Shown here in pieces: positions 43,938 to 52,488 of a DNA stretch of 64,000 nt. The stretch is taken from the NCBI GenBank assembly GCA_035310125.1, contig DATGEP010000303.1:1-64000 (forward strand), written 5' to 3'. The stretch is from DATGEP01 sp035310125 (lineage in GTDB: Bacteria > Chloroflexota > Ktedonobacteria > Ktedonobacterales > JADMIN01). The translations under genes and the position numbers were made by a program. Below the pieces are notes generated by a model. The model made no database searches. It had not been told where the DNA came from and was given only the letters and a program-made list of their open reading frames with translations. Numbering within the stretch: position 1 is the first letter of the stretch; the number at the start of each line of letters is the position of its first letter.

Positions 43938-44588
43938 CTACTGCTCTTCGCCGTTGGCGCCGTCGTGCCGCGATGGTCCGAATGGCGGCTCAGGCTTCGC
44001 GCCGTCCTTCACAGGCGCGGGCGCGTGACCAGTAGGATCGTCACGTTGCGAGACCTGCGACCCTGCGCGCACGGCATCGTGGGTATCCGCCCCAGCCTCG
44101 TCGGCGTCACGCGGGCCAAGCGACGCAGCGGTGAGGTGGCCGGGGCGGAAGTCCAGGAGTCGCGACTGCGCGAAGGTGGTGGCACGCTGCTCACACCAGA
44201 GCGCGCCACGCACGCTGGCGTCGTACAGGTCGCGGAGCACCGCGTGGCTCTCATCGTCTTCCGTGGCATCCAGAAGCGCCTGCGCGCGTGCACAGATATC
44301 GGCTTTGTGGTGCGCGAAGGCGCGCAGCCGGTCGTCGTAGCGCTCGACATCGAGGATGTGCAGCGCGATGCCGTTGATTCGCTGGGTGACGAGCGCGCCC
44401 GCCGTCGCGAGTCGCTCGCGCAGGGTGCAGCTCAGGCGCACGGCATCCTGCCCCATCGCCATGCACGTGTCGCGCTCAGCCACCTCAGTCGCGCCGTTGG
44501 TAAGCTCCAAAAGAACCTCAACACAGGCGCGCTCGTCCTCCAGCAGTGTGTTGAGCGCATAGGCCGTCTCGGCATCGAGACCTTTCAT
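43938..44588 (-). CDS. Predicted helical-bundle protein (ferritin-like, DUF6306-type?)
   Basis: A 216-residue soluble protein. Residues 3-145 are a predicted helical bundle (DAETAYALNTLLEDERACVE, ATEVAERDTCMAMGQDAVRL, DLYDASVRGALWCEQRA) with Glu/His positions reminiscent of ferritin-like folds. The remaining 70 residues are polar and disordered. The Met at 44588 follows GGAGG with short spacing; the frame is open to 44639. No metal-binding motif is certain. It lies 123 bp upstream of the cysS fusion on the same strand. The family assignment is tentative. Confidence 0.5.
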   Translation of the reverse strand: MKGLDAETAYALNTLLEDERACVEVLLELTNGATEVAERDTCMAMGQDAVRLSCTLRERLATAGALVTQRINGIALHILDVERYDDRLRAFAHHKADICARAQALLDATEDDESHAVLRDLYDASVRGALWCEQRATTFAQSRLLDFRPGHLTAASLGPRDADEAGADTHDAVRAGSQVSQRDDPTGHAPAPVKDGAKPEPPFGPSRHDGANGEEQ

Positions 44589-44796
44589 GGACCCTCCAGA
44601 CGCAGCCGTTTCTCTCATATATACATCCGACGGTGCCACGTAGATGCGTCGCCCGCAAGATGCTTGCCGCTATGAGCCAGTTGGACGGCAGCGGTACGGA
44701 CGGGCGAGATGTGTTGCCGGTGGACGGGGGTAGCTCGTCTCATTATAAGGTATGTGGTTTAAGAGGTATGTGGTCCAGAAAAACGGCTCAAGCGCA

Positions 44797-44825
44797 TTGT
44801 TGGGGCCACCGCACTATGCTATAAT
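44797..44825 (+). promoter_or_regulatory. Promoter of the nuo operon
   Basis: TTGTTG, a 17-bp spacer ending in TGC, and a perfect TATAAT, thus both a -35 and an extended -10. The leader to nuoA would be about 125 bases and includes the repeat element. Confidence 0.8.
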
Positions 44826-44901
44826 CGGCGTTGGCGCTCTGCGACTTGCGCCGCTGCGCTACCCCTCACCTATTCCCGTTTCCTACAATGTGTGCGCTCG
44901 T

Positions 44902-44932
44902 TCTCCCATGCGGAGAGTGGCCGGGGGTGAGG
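44902..44932 (+). repeat. GGCCGGGGGTGAGG element, copy B (nuoA leader)
   Basis: TCTCCC-ATGC-GGAGA hairpin followed by GTGGCCGGGGGTGAGG. It ends 24 bp before the nuoA start and is inside the predicted transcript. Confidence 0.7.
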
Positions 44933-44956
44933 ATCTCAAGGGACTTGGAGGTGCAA

Positions 44957-45328
44957 GTGATCGCAACCGGCTATCTTTTCGCCGCCATCTTCTTTCTCGG
45001 CGGCTGTGGTTTCGTGCTCTTCGCACTGACACTGGCCGACACGCTGAACGCGCTCTTCTTGAAGCGGAAGCCCGCCAAGGACAAGCTCGACATCTACGAG
45101 TCCGGCGAAACGCCTATTGGCTCAGCGTGGGTGCAGTATCCGCTCGCGTTCTACATCTTTGCGCTGCTCTTCGTCGCCTTCGATGTAGATATCGTCTTCA
45201 TTCTCTCGTGGGCGGTCATCTTCCAGCAGCTTAGCGTCTTTGGCTTCGTGGAGATGGTCTTCTTCATCGTCGTCCTGGCGCTGGGTCTGGTTTACGCCTG
45301 GCGGAAAGGGGTCATTCATTGGCTCTAA
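44957..45328 (+). CDS. nuoA: NADH-quinone oxidoreductase subunit A
   Basis: A 123-residue Complex I membrane subunit with three helices. The family signature YESGETPIGSAWVQYPLAFY and the acidic helix FVAFDVDIVFILSWAV are both present. GTG at 44957 after GGAGGT gives the normal length; the upstream frame to 44831 covers the promoter and leader. It overlaps nuoC by 10 bp. nuoB, usually next, is missing here. Confidence 0.94.
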   Translation: MIATGYLFAAIFFLGGCGFVLFALTLADTLNALFLKRKPAKDKLDIYESGETPIGSAWVQYPLAFYIFALLFVAFDVDIVFILSWAVIFQQLSVFGFVEMVFFIVVLALGLVYAWRKGVIHWL

Positions 45329-46137
45329 CGCAACCGGCTGCCGGCGGCGGGCCGTCACTGGAAGCCTTCGACACGAATCATATCAATGAGCTACTCAACC
45401 TGCTGGGCCAGCTCGACGAGGCCGCCGGGCAGTCCGTCCCCAAGCGCCGGCTACCCGCGGGTGTGGTGGGCATCGAAGTGGCGAGCGAGCGCCTCCTAGC
45501 TGTGGCGCGCGTGCTCCGCGACTCCCTCAGCTTCGATATGCTCACCTGCGTATCGGGTGTGGACATGGTGGACCATATCGAGTCGGTCTATCATTTCCAC
45601 TCATTGAGCCGTAACTGGCTGCTCCAAGTGCGCGTAAAACTGCCTAATGACGCGCCCGCCGTGGACTCGCTGGTTGGCCTGTATCCCTCCGCCAACTGGC
45701 TGGAGCGCGAGTGCTATGACATGGTCGGCATTACCTATCGCGGCCACCCCGATCTGCGGCGCATTCTGCTGGACGACGATTTCAACGGCTATCCGCTGCT
45801 CAAGAGCTTCCACCCGACGCCGATCACCGTGCATGATCGCGCGACGACGCAGGTAGATGGGGTGCGAGCGGTCGCGGGCGAGCAGCAACGCAATGTGGAG
45901 CGCATCGTCTCGAAGAATCTCGGCCAGGGCGAGGAGGAGCGGCTGCATCCCGGCAAACTGACCTTCGGCAGCGCGGCGGTGTACCTCAAAACGGGCCAGG
46001 GCGTCGAGCCGCCGGATGTTCCCGCTGGGAGCCAGGGGAGCCAGGCGGTTGAGCCTCGTCCGACCTTCTCTTCAGAACAAGCTACGTCACGGGCGGAGCC
46101 TAAGACAGGCGGCGGCGCCGGAGCGCAAAAGGGGTAG
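45319..46137 (+). CDS. nuoC: NADH-quinone oxidoreductase subunit C
   Basis: The 30-kDa hydrophilic subunit of Complex I. It has the domain SLSFDMLTCVSGVDMVDHIE, then VDSLVGLYPSANWLERECYD and MVGITYRGHPDLRRILLDDD (family signature ERECYDMVGI with GHPDLRRIL). The protein is 272 residues: the usual domain plus a Gly/Pro/Ser-rich tail of about 70 residues that lacks conservation. The start is TTG at 45319 inside the end of nuoA, after AAAGGGG. nuoD follows after 3 bp. Confidence 0.93.
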   Translation: MALTQPAAGGGPSLEAFDTNHINELLNLLGQLDEAAGQSVPKRRLPAGVVGIEVASERLLAVARVLRDSLSFDMLTCVSGVDMVDHIESVYHFHSLSRNWLLQVRVKLPNDAPAVDSLVGLYPSANWLERECYDMVGITYRGHPDLRRILLDDDFNGYPLLKSFHPTPITVHDRATTQVDGVRAVAGEQQRNVERIVSKNLGQGEEERLHPGKLTFGSAAVYLKTGQGVEPPDVPAGSQGSQAVEPRPTFSSEQATSRAEPKTGGGAGAQKG

Positions 46138-46140
46138 GAT

Positions 46141-47292
46141 ATGGCGATTGACCCGAATGTGCAGGCCGAAATGTTCGAGCAGGGCATCGGCGGGCTGCGC
46201 AGCGAGGAGATGATCCTCAACATGGGACCGCAGCACCCCTCGACACATGGCGTGCTGCGGCTGGTGCTGACCCTGGACGGCGAGACGGTGGTAAACTGCA
46301 CGCCCGTCATCGGGTATCTGCACCGCGGCATGGAGAAAATCTTCGAGAACCGGCCCTACATGTCCGGAATTCGTTACATTGACAATGCGGACTACCTCAG
46401 CCCGATGATCAACGAGACGTGCTACGCGGGCGCTGTGGAAGCGATTCTCGGTATCGAGCCGCCGCGCCGCGCCCAATACATCACCTTGATCGTCAACGAG
46501 CTGGAGCGGATCGCCAGTCACCTCGTTGCCATCGGGACGTATGGGCTGGACCTCGGCGCTTCCACGCCGGTGCTGTGGGCTTTCCGCGACCGCGAGCAGA
46601 TCCTCGATATGTTTGAGGCGCTTTCGGGCCACCGCTTTACGCACAATTATTTGCGCGTCGGCGGCGTGATGTACGACATCCCCAAGGGCTGGCTGGAGAC
46701 CTGCGAGAAGTTTCTGGACACGTTTGCAGGCCGCAGCCTGCCGGAGTTCGAGACGCTGCTGACAGGCAACGAAATCTTCGAGGCGCGCACGCAGGGCGTC
46801 GGTTACATTGATCCGCAGCAGGCTATCGCCTATGCGATGACCGGACCCATCCTGCGGGCTTCCGGCGTCAACTTCGATGTGCGTGTGGCGCGGCCGTATG
46901 GCGCGTATCGCGAAATCGCGGTGCGGCCCGTCGTCCGGCAGGAGGGCGACTGCTTCGCGCGTTATAAGGTGCGCATGGATGAGATGGTCGAGAGCGTCCG
47001 GCTCTGCCGCGAGGCGATTGACAAGCTCCCAGGCGGCTCCATCTCGCAACGCTCACCCATCGCGCTACGCCCACCGCGCGGCGAGGCGTACTACTCTGTC
47101 GAGAGCGCTCGCGGCGAAGAGAGTATCTATATGATCAGCGATGGCTCGGAGTATCCGTATCGCGCCAAGCTGCGCGGGCCGTCGTTCGTGAATTTGCAGA
47201 TTCTGCCCGAGCTGCTGCGCGGGCGGCGTGTGGGCGATGTTATCGCCATTATGGGCAGCATTGATCTCGTGCTCGGCGACGTGGATCGCTAG
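46141..47292 (+). CDS. nuoD: NADH-quinone oxidoreductase subunit D
   Basis: The 49-kDa subunit forming the quinone-binding site of Complex I with NuoB. 383 residues with the signature NMGPQHPSTHGVLRLVL, YLHRGMEKIFENRPY, then RYIDNADYLSPMINE and the C-terminal SIDLVLGDVDR. Length is normal. The ATG follows AAAAGGGGTAGGAT. Its partner nuoB is not in this cluster and must be encoded elsewhere if the complex works. Confidence 0.96.
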   Translation: MAIDPNVQAEMFEQGIGGLRSEEMILNMGPQHPSTHGVLRLVLTLDGETVVNCTPVIGYLHRGMEKIFENRPYMSGIRYIDNADYLSPMINETCYAGAVEAILGIEPPRRAQYITLIVNELERIASHLVAIGTYGLDLGASTPVLWAFRDREQILDMFEALSGHRFTHNYLRVGGVMYDIPKGWLETCEKFLDTFAGRSLPEFETLLTGNEIFEARTQGVGYIDPQQAIAYAMTGPILRASGVNFDVRVARPYGAYREIAVRPVVRQEGDCFARYKVRMDEMVESVRLCREAIDKLPGGSISQRSPIALRPPRGEAYYSVESARGEESIYMISDGSEYPYRAKLRGPSFVNLQILPELLRGRRVGDVIAIMGSIDLVLGDVDR

Positions 47293-47305
47293 GGGTGGAG
47301 GCAGC

Positions 47306-48610
47306 ATGAATGACGTCGTCTACAACATCATCCACTTCGTCATCACGTTCCTGTTCGCGCTGTTCTTCCTGATGACGGCGGCCTCGCTGCTCGTCTATTC
47401 AGAGCGCAAGGTTCAGGCGTTCATGCAGGACCGGTGGGGACCACTACACTACGGGCCGCAGGGCATCCTGCTGGCGATCATTGACCCGATGAAGCTCCTG
47501 TTGAAGGAAGACATCAAGCCTACGGCGACGGACAATGTGGTGTTCAGGATGGCGCCGATGGTCTTCTTCGCGCCGGTCATCGCGGCCTTTGTCGTGTTGC
47601 CGTTCTCGCCGTTCCTGACGACCAGCGCGCTAGCGACGGGCATCATCTACTATGTGGCCCTCAGCTCGATTGACGTCATTGGCGTCTTCATGGCGGGCTG
47701 GGGCTCGAACAATAAGTATGCGCTGATTGGTGGCCTGCGCTCCACCGCGCAGATGATCTCATACGAGCTGCCGCTGGTGCTCTCGCTGGTCGGCGCCGTG
47801 ATGATCACGAGCGTGCTGAGTCCGGGCTGCGCTGGCACGAATCCGAACCTCAGTCAATGTGGCATCGGCTCCATCTCGTTTAGCGAAGTGGTGGCGGCGC
47901 AGATGCGGCCCGCCTCGCCCTGGCTCTGGCTCGTGCTGCTCCAGCCGCTCGGTTTGCTCGTTTACTACATCTGCGGACTCGCGGAGACGAACCGTACGCC
48001 CTTCGACCTGCCCGAAGCTGAATCGGAGCTGGTCGCCGGCTATCTGACGGAGTATAGCGGGCTGCGGTGGGCGATGTTCTTCCTGGGCGAGTATGGCAAC
48101 ATGACCATCGTCTCGGCGGTGGGTACTGCGCTCTTTCTCGGCGGGTGGTCGGGGCCGGGAGCCGCCATCGCATTCTGGACGGGCGCGCTGGGCTCGTTCT
48201 GGGGTCAGGTGGTCTTCAATATCATCGGTCTCTTCTGGTTTGTCGCCAAGATGCTGGTGCTGCTGCTGCTCTTCCAGTGGATCCGCGCGACGCTGCCCCG
48301 CTTGCGGGCCGATCAGCTCATGCGCTTCGCCTGGTTGTATCTGATCCCGCTGACGCTATTCAACATCGTGCTGACGGGCGGACTGCTGCTGATTCCGGTC
48401 AGCATCCCCCTGCGATTGGGGTTCGTGGCCGCATCCAACTGGCTGCTCACGATTCTCATGATCAGCACGTTGCGCAAAGTCACGGGCGTCACATCGTTCG
48501 GCAAGGTGCCACGCTGGATACGGGCACGCGCGCGGGCAACGGCGCCGGGTGCTCCTCCAACCGCTGTCCCGCAGCCGTCGGGCCGTGAACTGGCTGGTAC
48601 GCGGCGGTAG
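47306..48610 (+). CDS. nuoH: NADH-quinone oxidoreductase subunit H
   Basis: A 434-residue membrane subunit with about nine helices that links the quinone site to the proton channels. Signatures are YSERKVQAFMQDRWGP, GPQGILLAIIDPMKLLLKED and GLAETNRTPFDLPEAESELV. The last 40 residues are basic and Ala/Pro-rich. The ATG at 47306 follows GGTGGAGG, 13 bp after nuoD. The operon stops here with a terminator, so nuoI-nuoN are not adjacent. Confidence 0.95.
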   Translation: MNDVVYNIIHFVITFLFALFFLMTAASLLVYSERKVQAFMQDRWGPLHYGPQGILLAIIDPMKLLLKEDIKPTATDNVVFRMAPMVFFAPVIAAFVVLPFSPFLTTSALATGIIYYVALSSIDVIGVFMAGWGSNNKYALIGGLRSTAQMISYELPLVLSLVGAVMITSVLSPGCAGTNPNLSQCGIGSISFSEVVAAQMRPASPWLWLVLLQPLGLLVYYICGLAETNRTPFDLPEAESELVAGYLTEYSGLRWAMFFLGEYGNMTIVSAVGTALFLGGWSGPGAAIAFWTGALGSFWGQVVFNIIGLFWFVAKMLVLLLLFQWIRATLPRLRADQLMRFAWLYLIPLTLFNIVLTGGLLLIPVSIPLRLGFVAASNWLLTILMISTLRKVTGVTSFGKVPRWIRARARATAPGAPPTAVPQPSGRELAGTRR

Positions 48611-48626
48611 ATGCGTTTCTTGCACG

Positions 48627-48659
48627 ACGTCCCTCTCTTTTGAGAGGGACGTTTGTTTT
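48627..48659 (+). terminator. Intrinsic terminator after nuoH
   Basis: A perfect 11-bp stem ACGTCCCTCTC with GAGAGGGACGT, a TTTT loop, and a TTGTTTTG tail. It ends the nuoACDH transcript. Confidence 0.93.
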
Positions 48660-48847
48660 GCGATTTGCTTCTTCGGCGCCTATCAGGTCTTCCCCAGTGT
48701 CTCGAACTACACCTGCCTGCTCTTTGCCGGCACTCCGCGGTGTCGAGGGTGGGCTCGACTCCCATACGCCTCTGCCACTGCCACACGCCAATCCGTGGTG
48801 ATAACTTGCCGCTCATAAACGCTGTCGCTAAACAAACATGCTCGGTA

Positions 48848-50134
48848 TTAGCGCACCGCTTGCCCGATGGACCGGCGAGCCTGCCAGATAGAACCAGCCT
48901 GGCTTACGCTGCCCCACCACGCACGGATGGCGGCGCGCGCGGGCGTCTCGATATATCGGTGGCTCAAGCCCGCCGCGCCCACGACACACATCAGGTAAAT
49001 CGGTAGCAGCGCTGGCGCTGTCGGCGGTACATGAAAGGCTCTCTGAGCCAGCCAGGCCAGCCACGCCCATAGCGGCACATGCAGGATATACACGCCGTAG
49101 CTCACGTCGCCGAGCCAGACGCATCCCCGCCGCGACAACAACCTGGCAAGATGCCCCCGCTCCAGCGCCAGCAACGCGATTCCAGCGGCCAGCAGCGGCG
49201 CCGCGAGCACTCGCGTGGGAAGCGCCTCTGGTAGCGGCAGAAATGCGAGTCCGATGACAGCCAGCGCGATTGCCACGAGCGATAGGTCCACAACGATGCC
49301 TGTCGCCGCGAACACATGACGATCTTCCGGCTCCTCATGGCGGCGAACGAAGAGCAGTCCAAGCGCTACACCCAACGTGAACTCCGGCAGCCGGACGAGC
49401 GGGTTATAGTACAACACGCGGCTTATCACCCAAATGAGGGAAGGCTGGTGCGATAGATAGCCCAAAGGCGCGAGGACAACCGGCACAACGGCGAACACGA
49501 CGCAAGAGAGCGCCGCGGCCATCCACAGCGTTCTGCGCGACCGCGCTGCCAGCGTCACCAGAATGAACGGGAAGAGCAGGTAGCAAAACGCCTCTACCGA
49601 TAGCGACCACCCCGGTGGATTCAGCGACGTCCATGTGGTAAGAGGCGGCACCCAGGCTTGCAGCAGCAGCGGCTGTCCAATGATATTGCTTACGAGTCCC
49701 GCGAGATGGCGCTCATGCCAGAGAAACGGGACCATGCCTAGCACCAGACCGAGCAGATACACCGGGTAGATCCGCGCTGCGCGCGCGACCCAGAAGGCGG
49801 CCCGGGTCCCACGCAGAGCACCTGTTGACGCCATATAGGTGTACGCGAGGATGAAGCCCGACAGCACAAAGAAGCAATCCACGCCAAGCGTACCGCCATA
49901 CAAGAGTCGTAACCACAATGTTGTCGGCGCCCGCTCAGTGACTGGTATGCCATTCGTCGGGCTCCACGTCATGAACACCGCGAAATAGTGATAAAATACC
50001 ACCGCCAACGCCGCGACAATGCGCAATCCCGTAAGCGCTGGGAGCTGGTGTCGCTCATCATGTGCTTCGACACGTGGCGTCTGTGCGATCTGTGCGATCT
50101 GTGCGACGTGTGAGCTATAGGACGCCTGAGGCAC
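48848..50134 (-). CDS. Acyltransferase family 3 (OafA-like) membrane protein
   Basis: An integral membrane O-acyltransferase with about ten helices, 428 residues. It has the family N-terminal RIVAALAVVFYHYF with the conserved His, GVDCFFVLSGFILAY, RAARIYPVYLL and PPGWSLSVEAFCYLLFPF. It probably acylates sugars of envelope polymers or antibiotics. The N-terminus contains an in-frame 9-bp tandem repeat giving AQIAQIAQ. The frame starts with TTG at 50152, but GTG at 50134 after GGAGGGGG is a better start. It diverges from the dienelactone hydrolase gene. Confidence 0.87.
   Translation of the reverse strand: MPQASYSSHVAQIAQIAQTPRVEAHDERHQLPALTGLRIVAALAVVFYHYFAVFMTWSPTNGIPVTERAPTTLWLRLLYGGTLGVDCFFVLSGFILAYTYMASTGALRGTRAAFWVARAARIYPVYLLGLVLGMVPFLWHERHLAGLVSNIIGQPLLLQAWVPPLTTWTSLNPPGWSLSVEAFCYLLFPFILVTLAARSRRTLWMAAALSCVVFAVVPVVLAPLGYLSHQPSLIWVISRVLYYNPLVRLPEFTLGVALGLLFVRRHEEPEDRHVFAATGIVVDLSLVAIALAVIGLAFLPLPEALPTRVLAAPLLAAGIALLALERGHLARLLSRRGCVWLGDVSYGVYILHVPLWAWLAWLAQRAFHVPPTAPALLPIYLMCVVGAAGLSHRYIETPARAAIRAWWGSVSQAGSIWQARRSIGQAVR
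50081..50107. repeat. 9-bp tandem repeat in acyltransferase N-terminus
   Basis: CTGTGCGAT is repeated three times (the last copy with one change), coding on the minus strand for Ile-Ala-Gln units. It is in frame, so copy number changes would not disrupt the protein. Confidence 0.7.
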
Positions 50135-50284
50135 GGCCCCCTCCCCCTCCAAGAAGCACCCTCGCCGATGCCCCTATCAGCGCCCTTACCATACCCCTTT
50201 CCATGTTGCAATTGGATGGCGGCATCCTTGAGAAGCGGTGGAGAACGCGCCCCAACACGCCGGAATACGACTCGGCGCACGCTA

Positions 50285-50293
50285 TGCTATAGT
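50285..50293 (+). promoter_or_regulatory. Extended -10 promoter TGCTATAGT
   Basis: TGn followed by TATAGT, about 45 bases before the dienelactone hydrolase gene. The -35 region (ATACGA) is weak. Confidence 0.5.
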
Positions 50294-50338
50294 CACCACA
50301 GGTGGCGTTGGCACTTCCGAGTTCAGAGAGGATGGACA

Positions 50339-51055
50339 ATGACAGACGACAGCCTCACAAACAAGGGCGACGTTTCGGTGGGCACCATCAGCTACCGCAG
50401 CGACGGCAGCACGATTGATGGCTACCTCGCTCGCCCCAGCGACGGCGCGGCGCATCCAGGCGTGATCCTCATTCAAGAGTGGTGGGGCATAGACTCACAC
50501 ATCAAAGAGCTGGCGGAACGCCTGGCGCGGCAAGGATACATCGTGCTCGCGCCCGACCTCTATCACGGGAAAGTCGTCCATGAGCCGGACGAAGCAGGAA
50601 AAACAATGATGGCGCTCAATATGGACAACGCCGTCACCGAGATCCGCCACGGCATAGACGCGCTACAGAGCCGCGACGACGTGGCGCCGAAGAAGCTAGG
50701 CATCGTCGGTTTCTGTATGGGCGGCTACCTCGCCTGGAAAACCGCCGAGGCCGAGAACGGCGAGATCGCCGCGCTGGCGGCATTCTACGGCGCCGGCTAC
50801 CAGCCCACCGCCGACGATATTCGCAAGATCACCGCGCCCGTGCTCGCCCAATTCGGCGACGAGGACGCCTCGATCCCCGAAGATCACCGCCGCAACATCG
50901 GCACGCTGCTCAAGCAGGAGGGCAAAATCCACAAGGTGTTAGTCTACCACGCGGGCCACGCCTTCATGAACGACCAGCATGGCGCGGGCGTCCCGGAAGC
51001 CGCCGATCAAGCCTGGGCCGAGCTCCTCGCGTGGTTCAAGCAGTATCTGGGTTGA
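50339..51055 (+). CDS. Dienelactone hydrolase family protein
   Basis: A cytoplasmic alpha/beta hydrolase, 238 residues. The catalytic triad is Cys126 in GFCMGG, Asp176 in FGDEDASIP and His207 in YHAGHAFM, with the conserved Glu47 in LIQEWWG. That is the dienelactone hydrolase pattern. It would hydrolyse lactone or ester intermediates; the pathway is unknown and no aromatic degradation genes are nearby. The ATG at 50339 follows GAGAGGA; the frame extends upstream to 50168 but that part overlaps the promoter. Confidence 0.92.
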   Translation: MTDDSLTNKGDVSVGTISYRSDGSTIDGYLARPSDGAAHPGVILIQEWWGIDSHIKELAERLARQGYIVLAPDLYHGKVVHEPDEAGKTMMALNMDNAVTEIRHGIDALQSRDDVAPKKLGIVGFCMGGYLAWKTAEAENGEIAALAAFYGAGYQPTADDIRKITAPVLAQFGDEDASIPEDHRRNIGTLLKQEGKIHKVLVYHAGHAFMNDQHGAGVPEAADQAWAELLAWFKQYLG

Positions 51056-51068
51056 TTCCTGGCGTGTC

Positions 51069-51653
51069 CTACGCCCGTTCGAGCCTGCGCAGCGTCGAAT
51101 TGATCGCCACCCGCAGGCTCTCCATCACGCCGCGCCCACTCACCGCCACCGCCTCGAAGCTCGGCGCGCGGAATGGATTGAGATATTGCTCCAGCACCGG
51201 GACCGGATGGATTCCCGGCAGATCGCGCTTGTTCCACTGCATCACCAGCGGGAAGTCTACGGGGCTTTTGCCCATACGCACCAGCTGCTCCTTCAGCTCA
51301 TTGAAGCTTTCCAGATTCTCTTGCAGCTTGCTCGCCTGTGAATCCGCCACGAACACGACACAATCCGCTCCCCGCAGCACCGAGATGCGCGTCTGCTGAT
51401 ACAGCACCTGACCGGGAACGGTGTAGAGCTGAAAGCGAATCTGAAATCCGTGATATTGCCCGAGCTCCAGCGGCAGCAGGTCGAAGTACAGCGTGCGCTC
51501 GGTCTCGGTGTCTATCGAGACCATCTCACCAACATCGCGCGGCTGGATCGTTTGGTGGATGAAGTGCAGATTTGTCGTTTTCCCACTGAGGCCAATTCCG
51601 TAGTACACAATCTTACAATTTATCTCGCGTTTGGCCATATTGATGAGCGACAT
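51069..51653 (-). CDS. MglA-like small Ras-family GTPase
   Basis: A 194-residue GTPase related to MglA. The P-loop is YYGIGLSGKTTN, switch II TVPGQVLY, and the guanine-specificity motif NKRDLP. The N-terminal INMAKREINCKIVYYG is typical for the family. MglA controls polarity in Myxococcus and its relatives are common in large-genome soil bacteria. No Roadblock/MglB GAP gene is adjacent. The ATG at 51653 follows AGGAG; the frame open to 51959 upstream is not conserved. Confidence 0.9.
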   Translation of the reverse strand: MSLINMAKREINCKIVYYGIGLSGKTTNLHFIHQTIQPRDVGEMVSIDTETERTLYFDLLPLELGQYHGFQIRFQLYTVPGQVLYQQTRISVLRGADCVVFVADSQASKLQENLESFNELKEQLVRMGKSPVDFPLVMQWNKRDLPGIHPVPVLEQYLNPFRAPSFEAVAVSGRGVMESLRVAINSTLRRLERA

Positions 51654-51753
51654 GATGGCTCCTGCCTCAGTGTAGCTTTGACACCCATTATTGCCCTGAA
51701 GACCACCCCTGACGTCACGCCTGGCTTGCGCGCCCCACTCTTCAGGCAGTGCT

Positions 51754-51781
51754 ATTGTATCGTACACCGCGCGGAATGCAA
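51754..51781 (-). promoter_or_regulatory. Promoter TTGCAT-16-TACAAT for GTPase gene
   Basis: On the minus strand TTGCAT (51781-51776), a 16-bp spacer and TACAAT (51759-51754). Transcription would start about 90 bases before the MglA-like gene, independently of the thioesterase gene. Confidence 0.6.
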
Positions 51782-51867
51782 GCACGCCAAACGTCCCATT
51801 GCGCCAGCCGAGCCGCGTGGCACATTCGTGTGCTCCGTGCGCGCGCCTGCCCCATCCCGGCGCCGCG

Positions 51868-52257
51868 TCAGCCGTCAGCCCGCGCGAGCCTCGCGAGAAA
51901 GCGGTCCAACAGCACCCGCGCCCGCTCATGCGTCCCCTCGCCGATGAGCTGCTGGTCATCGCGCGCGGTTACCTGGAACACCAGCCGGCGCCCGTCAATC
52001 TCTACCAGCTCTGCCGTTGCCACCACATGACCACCAACGGGGGTTGCCGCGAGATGCCGCACGTTTACCAGCGTTCCAACCGTCGTCTCACCCTCGTTCA
52101 TGTGTGGCTGCGCCAGCCGCCATGCCGCGTTCTCCATCAGCCCGATCATCACCGGTGTCCCCAAGACATGCACCCCGCCCGCGCCAAACGCCGCCGCCGT
52201 CTCCTTCTCGCTCACCACCAGCTCCGCCTCGCCGCGCATACCCACCTCAAGCGCCAT
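51868..52257 (-). CDS. Hotdog thioesterase (FlK-like)
   Basis: A 129-residue hotdog-fold protein resembling the fluoroacetyl-CoA thioesterase FlK group: AFGAGGVHVLGTPVMIGLME at the central helix, TTVGTLVNVRHLAATPVGGH and LVFQVTARDD. The GTPVMIGLMENAA segment carries the Thr/Glu positions associated with catalysis. It probably hydrolyses a short acyl-CoA. The ATG at 52257 follows GAGGAG with 7-base spacing; the frame opens at 52287. It lies upstream of the GTPase gene with a 214-bp gap that contains a separate promoter. Confidence 0.8.
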   Translation of the reverse strand: MALEVGMRGEAELVVSEKETAAAFGAGGVHVLGTPVMIGLMENAAWRLAQPHMNEGETTVGTLVNVRHLAATPVGGHVVATAELVEIDGRRLVFQVTARDDQQLIGEGTHERARVLLDRFLARLARADG

Positions 52258-52488
52258 CGCTCGTCTCCTCATTGCTTTGCGCCACACGCATTACCCATCT
52301 CCAGCGCATTGTAGCATGCCGCACCCACGCCTCTCGCCAATTGCGCCTTCCGCGTAGAAGCTTCCTTCTCGTGTCCTTCGACCCCTTCGTTATCTCCCAG
52401 GTGAGACTCATCCATCCTGGTCCCAGGCGCGTTGACGGCCCATGCGATACAATGGATAATGGCGAAGCTTGGAGGAGTGGCAGATTCC

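Larger units (their letters stand above)
44589..44956. other. Divergent region with nuo promoter and GGGGGTGAGG element
   Basis: About 370 bp without a supported gene: the nuo promoter (44797-44825), and a GGGGGTGAGG element (44902-44932) in the leader. The plus frame is open from 44831, but the true nuoA start is 44957. Confidence 0.65.
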
